From contig SVSO01000026.1 of assembly GCA_015064195.1 (NCBI GenBank), positions 1 through 20,769 on the forward strand: a DNA stretch of 20,769 bases, written 5' to 3'. The DNA is from Oscillospiraceae bacterium. GTDB lineage: Bacteria > Bacillota_A > Clostridia > Oscillospirales > CAG-272. The translations under genes and the position numbers were made by a program. The notes beneath the pieces are model-generated. The model was given only the letters and a program-made list of their open reading frames with translations, was not told where the DNA came from and made no database searches. This document shows, piece by piece, positions 15,027-20,769 of this stretch (positions are counted from its first letter, which is position 1; each line of letters begins with the position of its first letter).

Positions 15027-15062
15027 ATGAAGAAAATTATAAGTATGAAGAAAATTATAGCA
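15027..15062 (+). repeat. 18-bp tandem duplication of a start-codon region
   Basis: ATGAAGAAAATTATA followed by AGT (15027-15044) is repeated as ATGAAGAAAATTATA followed by GCA (15045-15062). The reading frame is kept and the protein begins MKKIIS-MKKIIA. Confidence 0.9.
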
Positions 15063-17264
15063 ATCCTCCTGTGCGCCCTTATGCTGATCCTGCCCGGATG
15101 TGGGGAGATCGAGGAAGGCCGGGAACGTCTGCCTCACGTTTACAAGGCCACGGAGATCGCCGTTCCGGAGAATGTCCGGGTGAATTCCATCCATCCCACG
15201 GAGGATGGCGTGCTGATGCTGGGCATGGAGATCCTCGACTGGGAGAGCGGTGCGTGGCAGAACGTGATGATCCGCACCAACAAGCGGGGCGGCGGCGTGA
15301 AGATCGAGCCGCTTGCCGGACTTGCGGCGAATTGCTATTACGAAAAGATCCATCCCATCGGCAAGGATGAGCTGCTCTATATCGAATATGACGGCGGCGC
15401 GGATGTGTACCGGGTCGCGCGGTCGAAAAAGGGCAAATCGGAGGTGCTGTGCGGCGATCTGGAGGCCTATTTTGCCGACAGTGCGGCAAAATCCATGATC
15501 GGCAAATTTTTCGTGCAGGCCATGTGCGTTGACGGCGGGGGCAATATCGTCATCGCCACGGAATCGGATGTGTGCGTGTTCGATGCCGGGATGAAATTCC
15601 TGTACGCGCCGGATGTTGCCGGTACGCTGGATTCCATGGGCGTCAGCGCGGACGGCAGAGTCTGGGTCGGGCTTTATGTGCGCGGCCGGGGCATGGAATA
15701 CCGCTATCTCGACGCTGCGGCAAAGGCACTTGGAGACGCTGTTCCGCTGCCCGAAAATATGGACATGAGCGGAGCGGAATATTATCTCGGCCCGGGATAT
15801 GATGTGTATTTCGACAACGGAAGCGCGGTGTACGGCTATACGGCGGGCAGTGAGCCGATGGAGCTGATGAACTGGGCGAATTCTGATCTGATCCCCACCT
15901 ATGTGCGGGCACTTGCCGTCATCGATGCGGATACTATGGTGGTGTCCTACATGGAATCCGGCTTCGTGGTCTATCTCATGGAGCGCGTGCCGGAGGATAA
16001 AGTTCCCGCCCGGTTCATCGTGGATCTGGCGGTCAACAGTAATACCTTCGATCTGATGCCGCAGGTGGTGGCATTCAACCGGCAGAGCAAGGATTACCGC
16101 ATCCGCATCACCGATTACAGCCTTATGAATACGGACAATGATCCGACACGCGGTGATGCGGCACTTTTTGAGGATATGCTCACGGGCAAGATTCCCGATC
16201 TTCTCCGTCTGACGGATTTTTCAAACCGCGTCACCTATGTGACGGAGGGGTATCTTACCGATCTCACACCGTTTCTGGACGGGGATTTCGACCGGTCGGC
16301 GGTGTTTGAAAACGTGCTGACTGCCTTCAACTGGCGGGGCGGCATTTACGAGCTGGTGACAGATTACAATCTGGCCACCGTCATCGGAAAAGCGGAAAAT
16401 CTTCCGGAATCGTGGAGCATCGGCGAATTTATCAGCTATGCGGAAAATCTGCCCGATGGCACATATCTGCTTGACAATATCAGCCAGACGCAGATGATCC
16501 ATTTCTTCCTCAATAACACCCTGCCCTCCTTTATCGATGAGACGGCGGGACGGTGCGCATTCGATTCGGACGAGTTCCGTCGGGTGCTGGAATTCTGCAA
16601 AAATATCGATACATTCAACTATGCCGGAAGTCTCAGCGGAGATGCGCTGGCGGATTACAACGCCGATATGTGGCGCTGCTTCAGAGAGGATACGGTGATG
16701 ATCGACACGGTGGGCATCCACAGCTTCGGCGACTGGCAGAGACTTCGCTTCCAGTTTGGTCTTGAGACCATTGCCGCCATCGGTTATCCGTCCATGGGCG
16801 GTGCGATCCTGCGGCCGAATACCAGCTGGGCGATCCCGAAATCCGCAAATTGTCCGGCGGGCGCGTGGGAATTTCTCATGTGGCAGCTTCGCTCCGGAGA
16901 GCAGAGCGGCGGATTTGGACTGACGCGCGCCGGTATGGAAGCGGTCATCGAAAATGAAAAATCGCGGCTGTTTTTCTATGAATATGACGGCACCGGCACT
17001 TCGTGGGGACGCGAGGATGCCGAACGCACGGCGCAGTTTGAAGGCCGAACCGACGGATTGCTGATGGAGCTTACCGATGCGGATGCGGCGGCGGTGCTGG
17101 CGATCATGGAACGGGCGATGGCTCAGCCGTATTACATGGAGGCTGTCCGGGCGATGATCCTCGAGGAAGCGCAGATGTATTTCTCCGGCGACAAGAGCCT
17201 TGACGAGACAGCGGATGTCATCCAGAGCCGGGTTCAGCTGTATTTATCGGAGATGGGCGCTTAA
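15027..17264 (+). CDS. Large lipoprotein with propeller-like and solute-binding domains (paralogue 2)
   Basis: A 745-residue paralogue of the flanking lipoproteins. Lipobox L22-P23-G24-C25; propeller-like region with DGRVWVGLYVRGRG and YLGPGYDVYFDNGSAVYGYTAG; SBP domain from RVPEDKVPARFIVDLA with VAFNRQSKDYRIRITDY, FDSDEFRRVLEFCKN, NCPAGAWEFLMWQL and the shared end MYFSGDKSLDETADVIQSRV. AAAGGAG (15015-15021), overlapping the previous stop, is 5 nt before ATG 15027. A second in-frame ATG at 15045 comes from an 18-bp duplication of the start region and gives a more ordinary signal peptide, so either codon may be used. It starts 1 bp after paralogue 1 ends, so the two are one operon. Confidence 0.85.
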   Translation: MKKIISMKKIIAILLCALMLILPGCGEIEEGRERLPHVYKATEIAVPENVRVNSIHPTEDGVLMLGMEILDWESGAWQNVMIRTNKRGGGVKIEPLAGLAANCYYEKIHPIGKDELLYIEYDGGADVYRVARSKKGKSEVLCGDLEAYFADSAAKSMIGKFFVQAMCVDGGGNIVIATESDVCVFDAGMKFLYAPDVAGTLDSMGVSADGRVWVGLYVRGRGMEYRYLDAAAKALGDAVPLPENMDMSGAEYYLGPGYDVYFDNGSAVYGYTAGSEPMELMNWANSDLIPTYVRALAVIDADTMVVSYMESGFVVYLMERVPEDKVPARFIVDLAVNSNTFDLMPQVVAFNRQSKDYRIRITDYSLMNTDNDPTRGDAALFEDMLTGKIPDLLRLTDFSNRVTYVTEGYLTDLTPFLDGDFDRSAVFENVLTAFNWRGGIYELVTDYNLATVIGKAENLPESWSIGEFISYAENLPDGTYLLDNISQTQMIHFFLNNTLPSFIDETAGRCAFDSDEFRRVLEFCKNIDTFNYAGSLSGDALADYNADMWRCFREDTVMIDTVGIHSFGDWQRLRFQFGLETIAAIGYPSMGGAILRPNTSWAIPKSANCPAGAWEFLMWQLRSGEQSGGFGLTRAGMEAVIENEKSRLFFYEYDGTGTSWGREDAERTAQFEGRTDGLLMELTDADAAAVLAIMERAMAQPYYMEAVRAMILEEAQMYFSGDKSLDETADVIQSRVQLYLSEMGA

Positions 17265-17287
17265 TAAAATCTTCAACAGTTGTGTGC

Positions 17288-17316
17288 TTTCATTTTAAAA
17301 TAATCCGTGGTATAAT
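17288..17316 (+). promoter_or_regulatory. Promoter of the third propeller/SBP lipoprotein gene
   Basis: Extended -10 TGGTATAAT (17308-17316) with a weak -35 TTTCAT (17288-17293) at 17 bp. It lies in the 81-bp gap after paralogue 2; no terminator hairpin with a U-run was seen in the gap, so read-through is also possible. Confidence 0.68.
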
Positions 17317-17345
17317 AGAGATATAGTACCGAAAGGAGCAAGTAT

Positions 17346-19655
17346 ATGATAAAACGAATTCTTTCCCTTCTGCTGGCCGTGTCATTGATGGGCGGCGCGG
17401 TGGTGTCCTGCGGCGGTCAAAATAAGCCGGAGCTGTCCCGTGTCACCAATGTGTATCAATCCACCGATGTGACACTGCCGGACAATATCAGCGTGAGTGC
17501 GATGTACATGACGGAGGAAGGGCTTCTCATCCGAGCCACGGAGGTGCTGGATGAAGGGCCTTATGAAAACCGTGCGCAGGCGGAGGCGGCAAGACGTGAG
17601 GTGCTGCTGGATTTCGACATCGACACCGGCGACTATACCGTAGAGCCGCTTCCGAAGATGAAGTCCGGCTCCTATCTCAACTTTGTTCTGCCGCAGGATG
17701 ACGGCACGGTGCTGGCGGCTGTCGGCAGTTACGACGAAGAAGCGGGCACGGCGCTGACCTCCCTCATCCACTGGGACGGCGAGACGATGACTACCATCTG
17801 CGAGGACGTGGAAGCCGGATTTTCCACCAAAGCGGAGGATACGGAATTCGGCTTCGGCGATTTCTACATCCAGAGCATCCAGACCGACAATGAGGGCAAT
17901 ATCTGCATCGCCACCGATTCGGTCATCGGCGTGTTCGATCCATCCATGAAAAAGCTGTTCGAGGTGGAGCTTCCCGGCTGGCTGGACGACATGGGGAAAA
18001 CAGCAGACGGCAGAGTCTGGGCGCGATTCTATGACCGCAAGCAGGGCGGGCAGGTGTTCAAATATCTGGATACCAAAGCCAAAGGCTTCGGCGAGGATGT
18101 GCCGATGCCGAAGAATAACAATTTCCTGAATGCGGAGTTTTATCTAGGCCCGGGCTACGATATGTACATCAACGACGGAAATGCGGTGTACGGCTATACC
18201 GGGGGCAGTGAGCCGACGGTGCTGCTGGATTGGGTCAACTCCGACATCATCGCAAACGGCATACAGGATCTCATCATCGTGGATGCGGATACCTTTGTGG
18301 CCAATTATTACGAATACAGCGAGGAAGGCTCCATCCGCGAGCTGTATATCCTGAAGCGCGTGCCCGATGAGGAGGTGCCGGAGCGGTATATCATCGATCT
18401 GGCGGTGAACTATGTGGATTACGATCTGCCGTCCTATATCGTCCGCTTCAACCGTGCAAATGACAAATATCGCATCCGGCTGACGGATTATTCGGCATAC
18501 AATACCGAAGAAAACCGTCAGCTGGCAGAGGAGACGCTGTACAACGAGATCTCCGCCGGAACCGGGCCGGATCTTGTCATGCTGTCGGGATTTTCCAACC
18601 AGAATCAGCTTCTGACCGAGGGCGTGTTTGCCGATCTGTATGGATTTATGGATAAGGACGAGGAGTTCGACCGGGCAGATCTGTACGATTCGGTGCTGAA
18701 TGCCTACGAGTCGGACGGTGAGCTTCCCGTGCTGGTCACGAAAATGCAGCTGATGACGCTGGTTGGCAAGACTACCAATCTGCCGGGCGAAAGCTGGACG
18801 GCGGATGCTTTTCTCGATTGGGCGGAAGGCTTGTCCGACGGGCAGTACACCTTCAGCTACAGCAGCAGTCTGCAGATGCTCAATGCGCTCCTCTGCTGTT
18901 CTCTCGGCGATTTCATCGATGCCGACACGGGCGCGGTGAATTTTGACACGCCCACCTTCCGCCGGATGCTGGAATTTGCGAAAAATACCGCGGATTTCAA
19001 TTATCGCGACACTCTTTCCGGCGACGAGCTGATGGATTACGATGAGGATCGGTATCGTCCGTACCGGGAGAATGTGATCCTGCTGGAAGAAGCCTATCTC
19101 TACGATCTCGGCGAGATGGTGAATTCCATGTTCACCTTCGGCTTTGAGGATACCACCTTCATCGGCTATCCGTCCTCGCAAGGAAGCGGTGTTGTCATCC
19201 AGCCCAGCGAAAGCTACGCGATCCTGAAGGATTCACCGGTGGGTGAGGGCGCATGGGAATTCATAAAGTCCATGTTCAGCCCCAACTCCTACAGTGCCAT
19301 GCGCGGCCGGCCGGAGATCTGCGCCAGCCGTTCCCGGTTCCGGGAATCGGTGAAGCAGGAGCTGGAGATGCACTATTTCTATTACTATAACGGCGGACGG
19401 AGCGGCTCCTCCGGCGACGATTTCTTCACCCGCCATGATGAGAGCGAGGGCATTTTCCGGGATTTCACCCAGGCGGATGTGACGCTGATGGAATCCCTCA
19501 TCGACAGCGCGGTCGCCATTCCCAGCTATTTTGAAAAGGTGGCGGAGATCCTGATGGAGGAACTGGAGATGTATTTCGCCGGGGATAAGAGCCTTGACGA
19601 GACGGTGAGCGTCATCCAAGGCCGCGTTTCCATCTACATCGCGGAGATCGGCTGA
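17346..19655 (+). CDS. Large lipoprotein with propeller-like and solute-binding domains (paralogue 3)
   Basis: A 769-residue paralogue, the longest of the three. Signal peptide with lipobox V19-V20-S21-C22, then PELSRVTNVYQS, nearly the same as in paralogue 1 (PELSRVTNVYDS). Propeller-like units include TDNEGNICIATDSVIGVFD, DGRVWARFYDRKQGG and YLGPGYDMYINDGNAVYGYTGG. The SBP domain starts at RVPDEEVPERYIIDLAVN and includes VRFNRANDKYRIRLTDYSAYNT, FDTPTFRRMLEFAKN, FIGYPS, SPVGEGAWEFIKSM and MYFAGDKSLDETVSVIQGR. AAAGGAG is about 8 nt before ATG 17346, and it has its own promoter. It resembles paralogue 2 in the propeller part and paralogue 1 at the N-terminus. The ligand is unknown, and no permease lies nearby. 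Confidence 0.86.
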   Translation: MIKRILSLLLAVSLMGGAVVSCGGQNKPELSRVTNVYQSTDVTLPDNISVSAMYMTEEGLLIRATEVLDEGPYENRAQAEAARREVLLDFDIDTGDYTVEPLPKMKSGSYLNFVLPQDDGTVLAAVGSYDEEAGTALTSLIHWDGETMTTICEDVEAGFSTKAEDTEFGFGDFYIQSIQTDNEGNICIATDSVIGVFDPSMKKLFEVELPGWLDDMGKTADGRVWARFYDRKQGGQVFKYLDTKAKGFGEDVPMPKNNNFLNAEFYLGPGYDMYINDGNAVYGYTGGSEPTVLLDWVNSDIIANGIQDLIIVDADTFVANYYEYSEEGSIRELYILKRVPDEEVPERYIIDLAVNYVDYDLPSYIVRFNRANDKYRIRLTDYSAYNTEENRQLAEETLYNEISAGTGPDLVMLSGFSNQNQLLTEGVFADLYGFMDKDEEFDRADLYDSVLNAYESDGELPVLVTKMQLMTLVGKTTNLPGESWTADAFLDWAEGLSDGQYTFSYSSSLQMLNALLCCSLGDFIDADTGAVNFDTPTFRRMLEFAKNTADFNYRDTLSGDELMDYDEDRYRPYRENVILLEEAYLYDLGEMVNSMFTFGFEDTTFIGYPSSQGSGVVIQPSESYAILKDSPVGEGAWEFIKSMFSPNSYSAMRGRPEICASRSRFRESVKQELEMHYFYYYNGGRSGSSGDDFFTRHDESEGIFRDFTQADVTLMESLIDSAVAIPSYFEKVAEILMEELEMYFAGDKSLDETVSVIQGRVSIYIAEIG

Positions 19656-19680
19656 ACCAACCGCTCCCCCGGCGCATATA

Positions 19681-19703
19681 CTGCATCAAAGGAGTTGATG
19701 CAG
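19681..19703 (+). promoter_or_regulatory. Hairpin presenting the Shine-Dalgarno in its loop
   Basis: Perfect 8-bp inverted repeat CTGCATCA (19681-19688) and TGATGCAG (19696-19703) encloses the 7-nt loop AAGGAGT, which contains the ribosome binding site of the next gene. The 3' arm fills the otherwise over-long 11-nt gap to TTG 19706. Confidence 0.6.
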
Positions 19704-19705
19704 AT

Positions 19706-20269
19706 TTGGCAGAGATCATGGAATACAACCGCCGGCAGGCGGTGGAATATGCGCGCCGCTGGGCATTTTCGCGGAATCCGCTCTTTTACGATTTCACCGG
19801 ACAGGGCGGAAACTGCACGAATTTCGTCTCACAGTGCCTGCTCGCGGGCTGCTGTCAGATGAATTTCACACCCACCTTCGGCTGGTATTACATCAATCCC
19901 GATGAGCGAACCGCGTCGTGGACGGGAGTGGAGTTTTTCTACAACTTCATCACCGGCAATGCGGCGGGCATCGGGGAAGGGCTTGGGCCGTTCGGCCATG
20001 AGGTCGGCGGCGACGGGCTGATGTTCGGCGATGTGATCCAGCTTGGACGGGAAGAAGGGGATTTTTATCACACCCTGCTTGTGACCGGCTATTCGCGGCG
20101 CGGGTATCTTGTCGCCGCCCAGAGCGATAATGCCTTCAACCGGCCGCTGTCTACCTACAATTTCCGCCGCATCCGTTACCTGCATATCGATGGCTTCCGC
20201 ACGGATGAACGCTATGTGGGCGAATGCTTCGATGCGCTGATTGCCGGAAGCTCACTTGGAATCGGATGA
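19706..20269 (+). CDS. Amidase_6 (putative amidase domain) protein
   Basis: A 187-residue protein matching the putative amidase domain family (PF12671), NlpC/P60-like cysteine hydrolases. Visible marks are YNRRQAVEYARRWA at the start, GQGGNCTNFVSQCLLAG with the presumed nucleophile Cys37, SWTGVEFFYNF, LMFGDVIQLGREEGDFYHTLLVTG with presumed catalytic His122, YLVAAQSDNAFNRPLSTY and RYLHIDGFRTDE. There is no signal peptide, so it may be cytosolic or released another way; some family members are domains of larger wall proteins. The best start is TTG 19706, 11 nt after the GGAG, because ATG 19718 is too far from any ribosome binding site and the conserved YNR begins right after it. It is 50 bp after paralogue 3 and is probably co-transcribed. 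Confidence 0.88.
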   Translation: MAEIMEYNRRQAVEYARRWAFSRNPLFYDFTGQGGNCTNFVSQCLLAGCCQMNFTPTFGWYYINPDERTASWTGVEFFYNFITGNAAGIGEGLGPFGHEVGGDGLMFGDVIQLGREEGDFYHTLLVTGYSRRGYLVAAQSDNAFNRPLSTYNFRRIRYLHIDGFRTDERYVGECFDALIAGSSLGIG

Positions 20270-20270
20270 G

Positions 20271-20284
20271 AAAAAAGGTGCTGC
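20271..20284 (+). other. Possible left half of a disrupted terminator
   Basis: AAAAAAGGTGCTGC directly after the amidase stop looks like the A-tract and 5' arm of an intrinsic terminator, but no matching GCAGCACC-T arm follows in the window. Insertion of the neighbouring element could have split it. A weak local fold (GGTG-CTG-CACC) is an alternative. Confidence 0.35.
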
Positions 20285-20323
20285 ACCGTTTAGCGTGCTA
20301 TCCTTAACGAAGAATAAATCTCG

Positions 20324-20369
20324 GTATATACCCGGAAGTCATAATGGCTTCCGGATATATACTTTTCTT
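20324..20369 (+). terminator. Intrinsic terminator-like hairpin
   Basis: GTATATACCCGGAAG (20324-20338) pairs with CTTCCGGATATATAC (20348-20362) over 15 positions with one C-A mismatch and a 9-nt loop, followed by TTTTCTT (20363-20369). In the plus direction it would stop transcripts from the amidase gene; the opposite strand lacks a clear U-run. Confidence 0.7.
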
Positions 20370-20380
20370 GCCCTTTCTAT

Positions 20381-20418
20381 GCTACCTATACCGTATTAGG
20401 CTACCTATACCGTATTAG
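20381..20418 (+). repeat. 19-bp perfect tandem direct repeat
   Basis: GCTACCTATACCGTATTAG occurs twice with no gap (20381-20399 and 20400-20418). The second copy covers the stop codon of the recombinase gene (20415-20417). It may be part of an attachment site or a recent slippage duplication. Confidence 0.93.
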
Positions 20419-20769
20419 TTCGGATTTGGCTGAAAGGTGAAGTATATCACAATGGGGTTCCCCGCTGTCCGTGAATACTTGACCTCTTTTTCATACACGA
20501 GTATCTTTCTCACAAACACTCGCAGCAGCTCGGGGGTCAGCTTCGGCATTTCAAGATATTCCTTCGCTTTGTCCATAAACTCACGAATGCACTGCTCACG
20601 CATTTCCATTTCGTCAATACGTTCCGTGATGGATGAAAGCTCCTGTTTCAGCTCCGCCTGCTCCTGTTCGTATCCGACCGCCATGGTGTCATATCGTTCT
20701 GCGGTGATTCGTCCGCAAACACGGTCTTCATACAGACAGCGAATAATATTGTCAAGCTCCTTGATACGG
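20415..20769 (-). CDS. Large serine recombinase, C-terminal part only (DUF4368-type)
   Basis: The frame is open from the right edge to TAA at 20417-20415, giving about 118 C-terminal residues. The visible part reads IKELDNIIRCLYEDRVCGRITAERYDTMAVGYEQEQ (in pieces), a charged coiled-coil stretch (about 20580-20680), then the DUF4368-like end LTPELLRVFVRKILVYEKEV with VIYFTFQPN. This matches the C-terminus of large serine recombinases from Tn1549-like and similar elements, which cut and join DNA at attachment sites. The catalytic N-terminal resolvase domain lies beyond the window. The internal ATG at 20684 is not the start. Base composition is lower in GC than the neighbouring lipoprotein genes, which fits transfer. 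Confidence 0.9.
   Translation of the reverse strand, partial: RIKELDNIIRCLYEDRVCGRITAERYDTMAVGYEQEQAELKQELSSITERIDEMEMREQCIREFMDKAKEYLEMPKLTPELLRVFVRKILVYEKEVKYSRTAGNPIVIYFTFQPNPN

Larger units (their letters stand above)
20285..20769. mobile_element. Probable left end of an integrated element carrying a serine recombinase
   Basis: A large serine recombinase of the type carried by Clostridia integrative elements ends here, pointing out of the element toward the chromosomal amidase gene. Such genes usually sit at an element's end next to the attachment site. The exact boundary is not visible; I place it between the half-terminator and the recombinase stop. The rest of the element lies beyond the right edge. 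Confidence 0.5.

Overview
The window looks like chromosome of an anaerobic Clostridia member (Bacillota, most like Oscillospiraceae or relatives). The grounds are strong AGGAGG-type ribosome binding sites, sigma-A promoters with many extended -10 elements, lipoprotein signal peptides, a Na+-pumping biotin decarboxylase operon, DUF3842 and Amidase_6 proteins, and a DUF4368-type serine recombinase. No taxonomic marker gene is present, so this is inference.

Region 1 (1-4827, minus strand) is a five-gene operon read from a clear promoter at 4799-4827: a PccB/MmdA-like carboxyltransferase, OadG, a biotin carrier protein, the membrane Na+ pump subunit OadB, and the 5' part of an OadA/transcarboxylase-5S-like carboxyltransferase that runs off the left edge. 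One biotin carrier appears to serve two different carboxyltransferases and one Na+-coupled decarboxylase.

Region 2 (4909-8211, plus strand) has a tight trio (amidohydrolase, DUF3842 protein, 68-residue Cys-rich protein). A separately promoted membrane-anchored M23-type protein follows; one catalytic His of its HxH motif is Ala. A strong hairpin terminator closes the region.

Region 3 (8228-10664) is a divergent pair: a solute-binding lipoprotein (minus) and an AraC-family regulator (plus), sharing a 176-bp promoter region, with no ABC permease nearby.

Region 4 (10663-12696, minus) is a two-gene operon: a CapA-like metallophosphatase overlapping by 4 bp a PflX-type radical SAM protein.

Region 5 (12740-20269, plus) holds three tandem paralogous lipoproteins of about 740 residues. 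Each has an N-terminal repeat region that looks like a beta-propeller, followed by a solute-binding-protein domain. An Amidase_6 protein follows, with its ribosome binding site in the loop of a perfect 8-bp hairpin.

Region 6 (about 20271-20769) is the probable left end of an integrated mobile element: a half-terminator, a complete hairpin, a 19-bp tandem repeat, and the C-terminal part of a large serine recombinase running off the right edge. No rRNA, tRNA or CRISPR array was seen. The two gene-free stretches nearest 300 bp are 4682-4979 (divergent promoters) and 9659-9834 (divergent promoters).
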